From Gemmatimonadota bacterium (lineage in GTDB: Bacteria > Gemmatimonadota > Gemmatimonadetes > Longimicrobiales > Gaopeijiaceae): a stretch of DNA of 64,000 nucleotides. Position 1 is the first letter of the stretch. Every line of letters begins with the position of its first letter. The DNA is taken from NCBI GenBank assembly GCA_012960225.1, contig DUBS01000041.1, positions 18,267 through 82,266 on the forward strand, read 5' to 3'. The translations under genes were made by a program, and so were the position numbers. Of the stretch, positions 17,749-27,601 are shown in pieces. The notes under the pieces were generated by a model that did not search any database, had not been told where the DNA came from, and was given only the letters and a program-made list of their open reading frames with translations.

Positions 17749-18378
17749 ATGCTCTCAAAATATTCTGTGCTCCGGCACACTAATTCTTATATCTCGGTGA
17801 TGATCCTGTGTCTAATGATGGCATGCTCACCAGATGACACTACTCAGTCCTCTAAGGTACGAGGTGCCCCCAGCACCACACACGGTGAGTTTTGGGCAAC
17901 ACTGCAGGAGCTCTGCGGTCAAGCATTTTCAGGGCAACTCATTGAGGCTAATCCACCGGATGAATCTCTCGCCTCCCAGGTACTCATTATGCACGTGCGA
18001 GAGTGCCAAGAAGACTTAGTTAAGATTCCTTTCCATGTAGGAGATGATCACTCAAGAACTTGGGTGATCTCTCGACGAGTCGACGGTCTACGCCTCAAGC
18101 ACGAACACAGGCACGAGGACGGCACGGAAGATGAAATAACACAGTACGGCGGCAATACAATGAGTCCAGGGAGTCGCTCTCGCCAGGATTTTCCAGCCGA
18201 TGCTCAGACAGCATCACTGGTACCAACTGCGACAGACAACATCTGGACTCTTCAGATCAATTCAGGTCGAACATTCTTGTATTCTCTCAGGAACGAGATG
18301 GCTGGTCTCCGTGTTCGTGTTGAGTTTAACCTAGCCAAGCCAATTGAGAAGTTGCCGCCACCGCCGTGGGGGGCTTGA
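17749..18378 (+). CDS. Putative lipoprotein of unknown function
   Basis: About 209 residues. A signal ending CLMMAC is followed by a Ser/Thr-rich spacer, so it is a lipoprotein. The rest has no family I can name. FWATLQELCGQAFSGQL near the start of the mature domain and MHVRECQEDLVKIPFHVG give two Cys that could form a disulfide. RLKHEHRHEDG and a late YSLRNEM...RVRVEFNL suggest a beta-rich domain. The start at 17749 is chosen for signal-peptide length; in-frame ATGs at 17710 and 17713 are possible, and none has a clear SD. It ends 33 bases from the convergent nrdJ stop. Confidence 0.75.
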   Translation: MLSKYSVLRHTNSYISVMILCLMMACSPDDTTQSSKVRGAPSTTHGEFWATLQELCGQAFSGQLIEANPPDESLASQVLIMHVRECQEDLVKIPFHVGDDHSRTWVISRRVDGLRLKHEHRHEDGTEDEITQYGGNTMSPGSRSRQDFPADAQTASLVPTATDNIWTLQINSGRTFLYSLRNEMAGLRVRVEFNLAKPIEKLPPPPWGA

Positions 18379-18410
18379 GGTTGGTTTTTAGCTGAGGAAC
18401 CTTCTAGAGA

Positions 18411-20936
18411 TCATCCGCAATCAGAGTAGCCACAAACGTGGCACTTCTTGCATCCTTCCTCAAACACGAAGTGGGCTGAGTTACACTCCGGACATGTATC
18501 AAGGTGTAACGGATCACCCCCACTCACACTGACAGCCGCTTGCGTCTGTACTCCTCCCTCCGTGCCAACTACCAGAGGCAAGGCTTCCTGGACTCCGTCC
18601 TTCATCTCGAGATAGCGCTCGATCGCCTGTCCAATGCCATCGGGTGCCGAAAGCACTTTATTCGCCCCTAGCCCCACTGCTCGGTCACAGGAGATCCCAC
18701 GCAGCTGATCTTTCACTTGGCTAATGGGGATGCCGGATCGAAGCGCTAACGACATCAAACGGCCAATCGCCTCCGCATCTGCGTTTGGGGCTCCACCAGC
18801 CTTGCCCAAAGTACAGAAAACCTCAAATGGTTTACCGTGATCATCCTCGTTGATCGTTACATAAAGGTCACCGAGCGGGGAGTTCACCTTCATCGTGTAA
18901 CCTTGGAGCGCCGGCGGACGTTGACGCTTTTGCCTTACCGCCCCCAGCGTCTCGTCCTCTCCAATCAGTTCGTGTTTAAGACGTTCAACCTCAATCCGAA
19001 GGTTATGCGCTTCTTCACGAGCATCGGCCAAAGAGTGTTCCAGCTCGAATACGTTCTGGGCCGCAGCCTGTCCACCCTGATCCGTCTTACCAGTGGAAAG
19101 TACTTGCCCCTCTCGAGCACCATCTCGGTAGACCGTAACTCCTTTACAACCAAGGCTGTATGCGAGCTCGTAGATTTCACGTACGTCTTTGGCTGTAGCA
19201 TTACTAGGGAAATTTGTCGTCTTAGAGATCGCAGAATCTGTATGTTCCTGAAACGCTGCTTGCATGCGCACATGCCATTCAGGGGTAATGTCGTGAGCCG
19301 TCCGAAACACTTGCTGAACCTCTTCCGGGACCTCGTCGAAGTGGATATGCCCCTCTTCTGCAATTTGCTCCATAAGGTCTTCAGAATACCAGCCCCCTTC
19401 CTTAGCCACCTGTATGAAGTCCGGGTTCACATCTGGCATTAGGACACCAGCCTGATTACGCATGAAAGCTACAGCAAATAAAGGTTCAATCCCGCCGGAG
19501 CAGCCCGCGAAAATCGAAATCGTTCCGGTCGGTGCCACGGTTGTAAGGTTGCAGTTCCGCAACTCCCGCTCCTGACGAACACGGTCGCCCTCGGAGCCAA
19601 CTGCAGCACTTTCGTTAGGGCCCCACACCGACTCTGCCCACGCGGGGAACACCCCTCTCTTCTCCGCTAGATTTTCTGAGGCCCTGCGAGCTTCTTCATT
19701 CACAAATCCCATCACGCGTTGTCCGAGAGCAACTCCCTCCTCAGAGTCGTATCCGATGCCGAGGCGAATCATCATGTCAGCCCAACCCATGACACCCAGC
19801 CCAATACGACGAATATCTTGTGCCAATTCGTGAATCTGTTGGAGTGGGTAGACGTTGGCGTCGATAACGTTGTCTAAGAAATTGGTCGAGAGATGAACCA
19901 CCTGTCTCAGTCCCTCCCAATCGATACCCTCCTCAGGATCGATACCCGGGTACGCTTCTTCTTTTACAAATTTACCTAAGTTAATGCTGCCAAGATTACA
20001 GACGTCGTACGCTAGAAGCGGCTGCTCCCCACAAGGGTTCGTCGCCTCGTAGCTTCCCAGCTTTGGTACCGGATTATGCTCATTCGCTCGATCAATAAAG
20101 AACGTTCCGGGTTCACCTGTTAGCCAGGCTCCGTAGATGATCTTGTCAAAGATCTCCCGAGCATTTTTCTGTCCCACAACCTCTCCGCTTTTCGGACTTA
20201 TGAGGTCGTATTCACTATCCTCCGAGACCGCTTCCATGAACACATCAGTGATGGCAACCGAGATGTTGAAGTTGGTCACTTGAGATGTGTCATTTTTGCA
20301 AGTAATAAAGCTACAGATGTCTGGGTGATCGACGCGCAGGATGCCCATATTTGCGCCCCTGCGCGTTCCTCCCTGTTTTACTACGTCCGTGCTTGCGTCG
20401 TAGAGCTTCATAAAGGAAACCGGACCGGAAGCCACACCCATCGTGGAACGCACTGTTTCACCCTCAGGCCGGAGGCGTGAGAAGGAGAAACCGGTACCAC
20501 CACCGGATTGGTGCACCAGAGCCATCGCGGTGAGGGTATCGTAGATCCCCGCTCTACCGTTAGAAAGCGCATCTTCTACGGGTAGTACGAAGCAAGCCGA
20601 AAGCTGCCCTAGAGGGCGACCAGCATTCATCAATGTGGGTGAGTTCGGTTCGAATTCTCCCTTGACCATTAGACCGTAAAACTGTCTAGCCAATTCCTCT
20701 ACCGCAGTCTCAGATGACCCGTATTCTTTGTCTACTTCAGCTACGGTTCGTGCAACCCGCCAAAACATCATTTCTGGCTCTTCGGTGGGGTTGCCCTCAA
20801 CATCCTTTTTCAGATAGCGCAGAGCTAGAACGATCCGCGCGTTTTCAGTCAGTTCTGGTTCAGGGAGATCAGTTGGAAGTACGTCATCAAAGATGACCGA
20901 TTCTCTTGGTGGCAGAGGTTGATGAACAGATGGCAT
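18411..20936 (-). CDS. nrdJ: Vitamin B12-dependent (class II) ribonucleotide reductase
   Basis: Makes deoxynucleotides with adenosylcobalamin and is oxygen-independent. It has 841 residues. The active-site signatures are [68 protein letters not shown] (catalytic Cys and Asn/Glu) and [18 protein letters not shown]. The C-terminal tail (about 813-841) holds four CxxC-like pairs (CPEC, CKKC, CHVC) as a zinc-ribbon/redox tail typical of NrdJ. No weak or strong SD is seen before ATG 20934-20936. The promoter, NrdR box and a hairpin lie upstream and are listed separately. No other ribonucleotide reductase is in the window. Confidence 0.96.
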   Translation of the reverse strand: MPSVHQPLPPRESVIFDDVLPTDLPEPELTENARIVLALRYLKKDVEGNPTEEPEMMFWRVARTVAEVDKEYGSSETAVEELARQFYGLMVKGEFEPNSPTLMNAGRPLGQLSACFVLPVEDALSNGRAGIYDTLTAMALVHQSGGGTGFSFSRLRPEGETVRSTMGVASGPVSFMKLYDASTDVVKQGGTRRGANMGILRVDHPDICSFITCKNDTSQVTNFNISVAITDVFMEAVSEDSEYDLISPKSGEVVGQKNAREIFDKIIYGAWLTGEPGTFFIDRANEHNPVPKLGSYEATNPCGEQPLLAYDVCNLGSINLGKFVKEEAYPGIDPEEGIDWEGLRQVVHLSTNFLDNVIDANVYPLQQIHELAQDIRRIGLGVMGWADMMIRLGIGYDSEEGVALGQRVMGFVNEEARRASENLAEKRGVFPAWAESVWGPNESAAVGSEGDRVRQERELRNCNLTTVAPTGTISIFAGCSGGIEPLFAVAFMRNQAGVLMPDVNPDFIQVAKEGGWYSEDLMEQIAEEGHIHFDEVPEEVQQVFRTAHDITPEWHVRMQAAFQEHTDSAISKTTNFPSNATAKDVREIYELAYSLGCKGVTVYRDGAREGQVLSTGKTDQGGQAAAQNVFELEHSLADAREEAHNLRIEVERLKHELIGEDETLGAVRQKRQRPPALQGYTMKVNSPLGDLYVTINEDDHGKPFEVFCTLGKAGGAPNADAEAIGRLMSLALRSGIPISQVKDQLRGISCDRAVGLGANKVLSAPDGIGQAIERYLEMKDGVQEALPLVVGTEGGVQTQAAVSVSGGDPLHLDTCPECNSAHFVFEEGCKKCHVCGYSDCG

Positions 20937-20994
20937 AGCGCGAATTGGGCTCTAATCGAGATAGAATTGTGGAAAAAGCTTAAAACAGGCGTTG

Positions 20995-21021
20995 AAAAAC
21001 GGCGGGAACCCTCTCCCGCCG
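20995..21021 (-). terminator. Terminator-like hairpin in the nrdJ leader
   Basis: The minus strand has a perfect 8-bp stem CGGCGGGA/TCCCGCCG with a 6-base loop followed by TTTTTC. It lies between the nrdJ promoter (21075-21103) and the nrdJ start, so any transcript from that promoter must pass it. It is either an attenuator or a terminator of the upstream gene that also affects nrdJ. A 10-base direct repeat (TTTTCCACAA on the minus strand) flanks it, at plus positions 21031-21040 and 20967-20976. Confidence 0.75.
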
Positions 21022-21074
21022 CGACATCTCTTGTGGAAAACTACTCAGGGGACCACTAGATACTGAGCAAAGCC

Positions 21075-21103
21075 ATAATACGAGTGCAATATCTTGTGGT
21101 CAA
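21075..21103 (-). promoter_or_regulatory. nrdJ promoter
   Basis: On the minus strand TTGACC (21098-21103) and TATTAT (21075-21080) are separated by exactly 17 bases. Five of six bases match consensus in each box. The predicted transcript would start near 21068 and carry a leader of about 130 bases before nrdJ. Confidence 0.7.
21084..21099. promoter_or_regulatory. Candidate NrdR box within the nrdJ promoter
   Basis: CAATATCTTGTG (21087-21098) matches 11 of 12 bases of the core CAATATATTGTG of the NrdR consensus ACACWATATATWGTGT. It fills the spacer between the -35 and -10 boxes, where a repressor would block polymerase. A weaker half-site (TTGTG) recurs at 21031 and again at 20967, spaced by about 64 bases (six helical turns). 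nrdR itself is not in the window. Confidence 0.6.
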
Positions 21104-21209
21104 TACTTTTCTTTAATCCAGGCTGGAATAACCAATTCTGCTAGTATTTTAGAGGAATATACGGCTTATATTCGGTTTATATTAGAGGTAATCTGGGATA
21201 ACCTGCCCC

Positions 21210-24200
21210 TTAGAAGGGCATACCGAGCCTCACATAGAATTGGGCTTTCTTGTTCCCTGCCAACTGAAAGGCTGCTCCAGTACGAACCAACATATTGATC
21301 CTATAGAATGATAGAAGTTCTCCTGTCACTTCTGCGCCTACGGAATAAAGTGCTTCGCGTCGTGGATTCTGGAACCCACCAGCTGACATACGAGGTCCCC
21401 AAGCATTACCGGCATCAGCAAATATGGACCCAGTGATTCGATCGAAATGGAGTGGCCATGCACCCAAGCCCCAATTCATGAGGGCGAGTGGTATCCGATA
21501 CTCTGCTGAGGCTGTCCAAGCGTAGCGTCCGTACCGAGCGGATTCTGGATAGCCACGTACAGGGAAAAAGATCTGTGCCCCACCAAAAAGTGATATACCA
21601 GTGATCTGTTCTGGACTCCCTGAAGCCCCACCCACGTCGAAGTGACCAGCTGTCGCGTTAGGCCCTCTGCCCAACCCAAAGCTTGTCTGAAGAGCAAGCA
21701 CATGAGGAGCATGCCCAGTTATACCTAGTGGAAGATACACTCGAGCTCGACCGATAAGCTCATCGACTGAGCTATCTAATCCGCTCAGGCCCACCAAGGA
21801 ATCAGGTAGACTCAGACTACGACGCGCTCGAGCTCTCGCAAACAAAACAACCCCCTCAGAGCCACCGACCTGGTAGGCGTGCGAACGAGCAGTCGAATAA
21901 CTAAGAGCAATGCTCAGGTCGCTCATCCGATTTCGTGGACGATTGAGACGATAATTATTTTCCGGCTCCAGAGAGTTGTTCAGTAACTCAAGCTTTTCCC
22001 AGAGCATGCCTGCAGAAAGAGTGACAAATAGCGAATTTCGCCACTTTCGGTGCTGGAATTGTGCACTCGCGTTGAGGTTCCTATCACGCTTAAGAACGAA
22101 CAGTGTATCAAGCAAGGTGTCATTCGCGCGTTGTGTTACAAGTGCCGAATTCTTGCCGCGACCCCAACGATTATTCGCACTTATGCTCAGGCGAGGGTTA
22201 CCTAATCCCGAGTACGTGTATCGAAGTCCCGCATCAGCACGACTACCGCTGGTAAAGATACGAGCAGAAGCTCCCCATTCATGTCTTCCCACTAAATCGA
22301 TACCCGAGGTCTGTATACCTATGGCCGGGCCTAGTAGTCGGCGACTACGAATGTACAGGTCCTCAGTTCGAATCGCGGGCGTCCGCACAGCTTCACTGTA
22401 GAGAGGTTCCCAGTAGCGGGGGGGCAATGTTGAGCCTGCCGAATATTTCTGCACGTCTCCCTGATATAAACTTGGTGGTTCTGGTTCCCCCAACAATCTG
22501 CTAAACCGAGTATCCGCTGGCGGGGCAGTTACAGCTGCTTCCGGATCAAAGGGTACTCGTTCTACTTCCCATCCATCAGCATGATAACCACTGAAATAAA
22601 GCCAGCGCCCACTCGGATCCACGCTAGGATAGAGCGCTCCAGTTCGGACATTTGTCAGGAGTAGGGGCCGGCCCGGCCGCGCTAATTCCGGATCAAAGGG
22701 TACCGCAAGGATATTCAAGATTCCCGTACGATCTGACGCCCAGAGCAAGTAACTTCCGTCAGAACTCCACTCCGGAGCTAGATCCATCGCACGATCATTC
22801 GTAATCTCAGCTACAATCAGTCCATTACCATCCAGAACTACGATATCGTGGAGTGCTCCGGTTTTCCAACGCGTAGCCGCAATCCAGCGGCCATTCGGTG
22901 AGATGCTGGGGAATGCCCAGTGAGAGTCAGGATCAGAGTCGACAAAATCGGTCACCTCACCGCTTTCAAGATCAATCAAGGCGAGACTGTTCGTGCCTCC
23001 TCCGCCCGAGACTGCAATAGCCCAAGAACCATCAGGGCTCACTGAAGGATCTGTCAGACGAGCTCCCTTAGTGATACGCCGCGTGCTGCCATCAGCCTGT
23101 GTCTCGTAAAGGTCGTCGAACAGCCTATAGCGGTCGGCATATTCTAGCTGAGCAAGAACAACTGACCCTTCGGGAGTCCAGTCATATGTTGCAAGACCGT
23201 TGGTTCGAGTGAATTCTCGAGTTCCTGTACCGTCTATCAGGCTAAAAGCAAGCTGGGAATCTGAGCGACCATCCGAGCGTGCGTAGAGTAACCAACGGCC
23301 ATCGGGTGACACCTTGGGCCGCAGGGCCCAGCGTCCTCCAGCTGTCAGTCGTTCGGGCGTCGTAATCGGGCCATATTCTTCCAGTTGTGAGTCAAGTCCA
23401 GTTGTCCTCGAACGAATACCTTCTGTCCACAGGGACCATTCTTCAGATAACGAGGAACCAAATGCGCTTCGACCTGCAGCGTTGATTCTATACGGTATCC
23501 ACTGGCCTGCTATTGCCTTGGTGAAGACCCCCATAAGGTTAGCACCGTACTTGTCAGTGAGGTGATCAAAAAAGAGAGATCCATATGCATATGGCCTAGC
23601 TCCAGCGGGCCACTCTGGAGACTCTCCCTGGGTCTGGCCAATACTTTCCAGACGACCTTCGAGCGCTGCGGTCCGGAGTATCATTTCATAGAAGGTTCCG
23701 CGAACTCTCCCCGCTTCGGTCAGGCTCGACTCGTACCAAGTAGCAATCCCTTCTGTAATCCACCTAGGGGTGCCACTGCCAGGGAAGAAAGGCCATGGAG
23801 CTGCAACCCGTCCAAAAATATTTCTTGCAAGCTTACCGATCGGATTTTGTGTGTGATCCAGCTGCACGATGTGAGCAAGTTCATGTGTGATAACCAGCTC
23901 CAGCCATTCATCGATATGGCCTAACCCCGGGTCATCCACAGGAGGACGGGCATAGATAACAATCCGATTCGAAGGCGTTACCTGAGCAAAACCGTTAGAG
24001 ACATCTGCGTGATCCGTCACCAGGAGATCGATCGGACCGTTAGGTGGCTCAATGAATGCTGCAGACAATTCAACGTAGGCTTCTTCTGCCCTATCAGCGG
24101 CGCGACGCCCAAGTGCTTCAAGACGTTCAGGAAAAGTCACGCGGAAGTGTTGCGTTTCAATGCTACGCCATGACTCGTCAGGTGGTACCTGGGCTCGGAC

Positions 24201-24299
24201 AGGCCTGGAGAGCAACATCAGACATGCGGTTATAGAGATGATCTTGATTAGATCTCTACTGATCCCCACCCTTCTCTTACTAGCACACCTTATCAACAT
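21210..24299 (-). CDS. Secreted metalloprotease / TolB-like propeller / outer-membrane beta-barrel protein
   Basis: A 1029-residue exported protein in three parts. After a signal (about 1-36), residues 40-300 form a gluzincin-type peptidase domain with HELAH at 139-143 and a likely third ligand Glu183 in WITEGIATW. Residues about 310-600 carry repeated PD40/TolB-type motifs (SPDGRWLLYARSDG, SPNGRWIAATRW, SSDGSYLLWASD), a beta-propeller. The last 400 or so residues look like an outer-membrane barrel of the BamA/surface-antigen type, with alternating strands and a terminal FYVRLGMPF. It may be a surface protease, but substrates are unknown. The start lies 5 bases from a divergent start, so one of them may be wrong; a GTG at codon 11 is an alternative. 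Confidence 0.88.
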   Translation of the reverse strand: MLIRCASKRRVGISRDLIKIISITACLMLLSRPVRAQVPPDESWRSIETQHFRVTFPERLEALGRRAADRAEEAYVELSAAFIEPPNGPIDLLVTDHADVSNGFAQVTPSNRIVIYARPPVDDPGLGHIDEWLELVITHELAHIVQLDHTQNPIGKLARNIFGRVAAPWPFFPGSGTPRWITEGIATWYESSLTEAGRVRGTFYEMILRTAALEGRLESIGQTQGESPEWPAGARPYAYGSLFFDHLTDKYGANLMGVFTKAIAGQWIPYRINAAGRSAFGSSLSEEWSLWTEGIRSRTTGLDSQLEEYGPITTPERLTAGGRWALRPKVSPDGRWLLYARSDGRSDSQLAFSLIDGTGTREFTRTNGLATYDWTPEGSVVLAQLEYADRYRLFDDLYETQADGSTRRITKGARLTDPSVSPDGSWAIAVSGGGGTNSLALIDLESGEVTDFVDSDPDSHWAFPSISPNGRWIAATRWKTGALHDIVVLDGNGLIVAEITNDRAMDLAPEWSSDGSYLLWASDRTGILNILAVPFDPELARPGRPLLLTNVRTGALYPSVDPSGRWLYFSGYHADGWEVERVPFDPEAAVTAPPADTRFSRLLGEPEPPSLYQGDVQKYSAGSTLPPRYWEPLYSEAVRTPAIRTEDLYIRSRRLLGPAIGIQTSGIDLVGRHEWGASARIFTSGSRADAGLRYTYSGLGNPRLSISANNRWGRGKNSALVTQRANDTLLDTLFVLKRDRNLNASAQFQHRKWRNSLFVTLSAGMLWEKLELLNNSLEPENNYRLNRPRNRMSDLSIALSYSTARSHAYQVGGSEGVVLFARARARRSLSLPDSLVGLSGLDSSVDELIGRARVYLPLGITGHAPHVLALQTSFGLGRGPNATAGHFDVGGASGSPEQITGISLFGGAQIFFPVRGYPESARYGRYAWTASAEYRIPLALMNWGLGAWPLHFDRITGSIFADAGNAWGPRMSAGGFQNPRREALYSVGAEVTGELLSFYRINMLVRTGAAFQLAGNKKAQFYVRLGMPF

Positions 24300-24304
24300 C
24301 GCAC

Positions 24305-24976
24305 ATGCCCCCGAAGCAGAGCTACTGGTTCCATCTCGGTTACGCGCTCGAGCGCTTACGGAGCATATCTCCCGACGCTGCTGAAGAGGTCCGTATATCG
24401 AAAGATCGTCCTGGTACTACCGGGCAAAACACATCAGAAGATACCCGTATCACCTGGCCGCTACTTAAGGACCTAGCGACCCCCGAGGCAGTCGCTATTC
24501 TTGCGAAGTTGCTGAAAACTTGGCAGCCACGCCAGAAGACTCCTTTGGGTAGCCTAGTGCGAGCAGGGGCGGCCGGAGCGGTTTCAGCTCTCATCTTGGA
24601 CCTGATACGCCCCACAGTCCGTGATTCTGAAATTCCTACGCTGGATAGAGAAACTGGGGACCGTCTTCTTGCAGGCATCAGGCAGGGCCTCTTATACGGT
24701 GCGATCTTGGAACCGAAAGTACCCGGCCCCACAGTGTTAAAGGGTGCACTTTATGGAACCATAGAATACGCAGTTAACCCGATGGGGGGACTCTCTCAGC
24801 TGCTGGCTACCCACGACTCCCAACACCCCCACTCTGTTCTGGAAAATCTTCTGGAAGAATTCGATTCGCATGATCGCAGCTATACGGAACACGTCATTTT
24901 CGGGGTGATACTCGCACTGCTTTATGGCTCTAGTGCCTCAAGCAACGGGATTCTTGTAGAAGACGAAGAAAGGTAG
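24305..24976 (+). CDS. Hypothetical protein with possible hydrophobic C-terminus
   Basis: A 223-residue protein that I do not recognise. The N-terminal 60 residues are polar. The middle has Gly/Ala-rich helices (LGSLVRAGAAGAVSALILDL and LLAGIRQGLLYGAILEP) with a repeated LLYG motif, and the end has HVIFGVILALLYGSSA. The repeated GxxxGALYG/LLYG pieces suggest a small membrane-embedded or glycine-zipper protein. Its 3' end overlaps the convergent membrane-protein gene by 55 bases. Its start is 5 bases from the divergent protease/barrel gene and lacks an SD, so a later start is possible. Confidence 0.6.
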   Translation: MPPKQSYWFHLGYALERLRSISPDAAEEVRISKDRPGTTGQNTSEDTRITWPLLKDLATPEAVAILAKLLKTWQPRQKTPLGSLVRAGAAGAVSALILDLIRPTVRDSEIPTLDRETGDRLLAGIRQGLLYGAILEPKVPGPTVLKGALYGTIEYAVNPMGGLSQLLATHDSQHPHSVLENLLEEFDSHDRSYTEHVIFGVILALLYGSSASSNGILVEDEER

Positions 24977-26598
24977 CGATCGTCCAGATCAGTCCGAATA
25001 TAGCTACTTGGACAAACATCCAATCTGATCTCTCGTGTTCGCAGTTGCACGCTTTCGCTCCTGGAAATCTCGTCCTTAATACCCAAAAGATGGGCTCCGC
25101 CCGGTATAGGGCCAAAACCTCTAACAGAGCAGAACGCCTGGGCATTCTGTTGGAGCGCTTTCCCAACATAGCGACTCGAGAGTCCATCCCAATTGTCGAG
25201 TAACACATATCGGGCACCCACAAGGTCAGCTTCGGCAAGTTGTACGCCCGGATTGTCATCAAATGGGAATGTTCGGCTAGTCAATCCTGACATCAAATAA
25301 AACAACCGGGGTTTTCGTGTCATCACCGAAGAGCCTTCAGGTAGTGAACTCTGCATCCAAGCTGCTGCCTCTGCGAACTCTGAGACACCCGAGCCATAGC
25401 ATCCCCAGGGTCCGCGGTCATTCATGATCCGTCGACACGCCGATGATTGTTCGACCGAGATGAGCCAGGTTCTGCCAGCTGGAAGAAGTACGACTCCAAT
25501 TACAGTCACGAATATGACATGACGTGCTAGACGCCCTCCCTTACTGGCCGTTTCATCTAGGGCGAGCGCTGCAAAAAGGAAAAGGAGGGGGAACAGCGGA
25601 AGTGCAAAACGGTCCCCTGACCATACTTCCGGCCAAAGCAGGATCAGGCCTGCATACAACGGCAAAAAGATCTCTGTCACTCCTTTGCGAGTCTTTGCGG
25701 ATCGAACCCATCCCACGAGTGCGAGGCCAGTCAGCCCTATCCCGAAAGCTGTAACCAGGGTTCCGCTGCCTCCAACGACCCCTCCAGGTCCGTGAATACT
25801 CACATAGGCCCAAAGGTTATTAACTGCTCTACTTAAGAGTCCCCCGAAGCTGACCGTTCCAAGCGCAGGTTGATAAGGATCAATCATCCAAAATTCGCTT
25901 GTGTATTCACCTAGACCGTCTCCACGTCCGCGTATCCACCAAAGGAGTGCAGGAACACCTATCGCAATAGAAGACAAAGTGAGGGGTAGCCATCTGCGAC
26001 GCAGAGCAAGCCAACCGAAGAGAGTGAACAGAAGTGGAAGCCCAGCGGACCGTGTAAAGTAGGCCAAAGCAACTGTTGCAACGCCACCAACCAGCCACCA
26101 TACCGACGCACCTTCCTGTTCCGAACCCTCAAGCGCCCAGAGTGCAGCCATCGTAAAACACAAGAAGATCGGGTCCGACAGAATCCAATGGCTGTAGTAC
26201 ACCAAAGCCGGGGAGATGGCGAGCATGACCGACAACCCCAGCGCACCAACTGCACCTAGGCGCCGCTCCGCCCACAAGTAAGTAAACCCAACCGCGGCAA
26301 TGGTGAATACTGCTGAAACTATCTTCAGAGCGCTCCAAGTTCTCGCTCCCAGTAGAAGCATCACCGCAAGCAAGCCCGGAAAGACCGGTGGATACTTCGT
26401 GTGGGGCATTTCCGCGGGATCGTAAAGATCAGTATAGGCTCCGTGCTCAGCTAACGAAAAAGCCAATGTCACATAGGCTGCGTTATCACCGCCGTTGTGA
26501 GGAGCAGGATTAAACGCAGCCACTACCACCGCTGTGGAAATACAGAGTAAGAGTGGTAAGCACACCCAACGGGCATACCGGAGTCTAGGTGTATTCAC
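24922..26598 (-). CDS. GT39/ArnT-like polytopic glycosyltransferase
   Basis: A 558-residue integral membrane protein with about ten to twelve hydrophobic segments. The first periplasmic loop contains NGGDNAAYVTLAFSLAEHGAYTD followed by HTKYPPVFPGLLA. A conserved Asp and a KYPP-like motif are typical of the GT-C dolichyl/undecaprenyl-phosphate sugar mannosyltransferase (PMT/ArnT) superfamily. It probably transfers a sugar from a lipid carrier to an envelope acceptor, which cannot be identified. A soluble C-terminal segment of about 130 residues follows. It starts 3 bases after the murQ stop on the same strand. Confidence 0.82.
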   Translation of the reverse strand: MNTPRLRYARWVCLPLLLCISTAVVVAAFNPAPHNGGDNAAYVTLAFSLAEHGAYTDLYDPAEMPHTKYPPVFPGLLAVMLLLGARTWSALKIVSAVFTIAAVGFTYLWAERRLGAVGALGLSVMLAISPALVYYSHWILSDPIFLCFTMAALWALEGSEQEGASVWWLVGGVATVALAYFTRSAGLPLLFTLFGWLALRRRWLPLTLSSIAIGVPALLWWIRGRGDGLGEYTSEFWMIDPYQPALGTVSFGGLLSRAVNNLWAYVSIHGPGGVVGGSGTLVTAFGIGLTGLALVGWVRSAKTRKGVTEIFLPLYAGLILLWPEVWSGDRFALPLFPLLFLFAALALDETASKGGRLARHVIFVTVIGVVLLPAGRTWLISVEQSSACRRIMNDRGPWGCYGSGVSEFAEAAAWMQSSLPEGSSVMTRKPRLFYLMSGLTSRTFPFDDNPGVQLAEADLVGARYVLLDNWDGLSSRYVGKALQQNAQAFCSVRGFGPIPGGAHLLGIKDEISRSESVQLRTREIRLDVCPSSYIRTDLDDRYLSSSSTRIPLLEALEP

Positions 26599-26600
26599 CC

Positions 26601-27497
26601 CTAGAGACTTCCGATTACCATGCTGACAACTCCACCAGCCGCATCTAAGCGCTTCAAGGCCTCTTCCCTATCAATACCTAAATGGCCCATTACGAGCGCT
26701 GCCTTGACATCGCCACTTGCGCGATCAAGAAGTGCTGCTGCTGCTGGCTGATCGAGGTTCAGTAATTCTGATAGAATACGCTCACCTCTATCCCTAAGCT
26801 TCTCGCATGTAACCTGCAAATCTACCATCAGGTTGCTATAAACCTTGCCAATACGGACCATGGCACCCGTGGTAATCGTATTCAGGACTAGTTTCGTGGC
26901 CGTTCCCGCTTTCATCCGTGTCGAGCCAGTAATCACTTCGGCCCCTACCAGTGGTGCTATCACGACGTCATGCTCTGATAGAAGAGCTGCAGGTGGCGAT
27001 GTACACAGCAAAAACCCAGTTCTAGCTCCAAGCTCACGTGCCCGGCTGAGTGCCCCGTGTACATAGGGTGTAGAGCCGGAAGTGGCTATTCCGAGAACGA
27101 AGTCCCTCTGACCTACATCCAAGTTATTGATCGCTGCCGCACCATCTTCAAGATGATCCTCTGCCCCCTCTTGAGACCGCACGAGTGCCTGATATCCCCC
27201 AGCAATGACACCATGCACCATCTCTGGATCAACCCCAAACGTAGGAGGCATCTCAGCTGCATCGAGAACACCCAGACGACCTGAGGTTCCAGCACCGACA
27301 TAGATAAGCCGGCCTCCGCCCCGGAACGCCTGTTCCACAAGTTCGATCGCTCTCGCAATGGCTCCTCTTTCATCACTGACAGCCACTGCCACCAACCGGT
27401 CTTCATTATTGATAAGATCGACGATCCCTAAGACATCTAACTTATCAATCTTCGTTGATTTAGGGTTTCGCTGTTCAGTAAGTCTGGAATCCCGCAT
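26601..27497 (-). CDS. murQ: N-acetylmuramic acid 6-phosphate etherase
   Basis: Cleaves the lactyl ether of MurNAc-6-phosphate to give GlcNAc-6-phosphate and D-lactate during cell-wall recycling. It has 298 residues, the family length. LTEQRNPKSTKIDKL at the N-terminus is diagnostic. GRLIYVGAGTSGRLGVLDAAEMPPTFG is the SIS sugar-phosphate site. GIATSGSTPYVHGAL and the GSTRMKAGTATKLVLN segment with its catalytic residues are intact. The amidase at 5059 could generate related muropeptides, but no anmK or nagZ is visible. It is divergent from ggt across a 104-base gap. Confidence 0.96.
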   Translation of the reverse strand: MRDSRLTEQRNPKSTKIDKLDVLGIVDLINNEDRLVAVAVSDERGAIARAIELVEQAFRGGGRLIYVGAGTSGRLGVLDAAEMPPTFGVDPEMVHGVIAGGYQALVRSQEGAEDHLEDGAAAINNLDVGQRDFVLGIATSGSTPYVHGALSRARELGARTGFLLCTSPPAALLSEHDVVIAPLVGAEVITGSTRMKAGTATKLVLNTITTGAMVRIGKVYSNLMVDLQVTCEKLRDRGERILSELLNLDQPAAAALLDRASGDVKAALVMGHLGIDREEALKRLDAAGGVVSMVIGSL

Positions 27498-27601
27498 AGG
27501 CGCTTGTCGGTAGCTAGGAACGTGCTGATCTTCCCGAACTCAAGAACAGTACTTCGTGCCGCGCGAACCCGGCAACGTAACCCACGCGGATATTAGGAAT
27601 C

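Noticed and set aside
20937..21070. Cobalamin riboswitch ahead of nrdJ
   Set aside because: The leader of about 130 bases is too short and no B12-box-like sequence is visible. Only the hairpin and direct repeats were kept.
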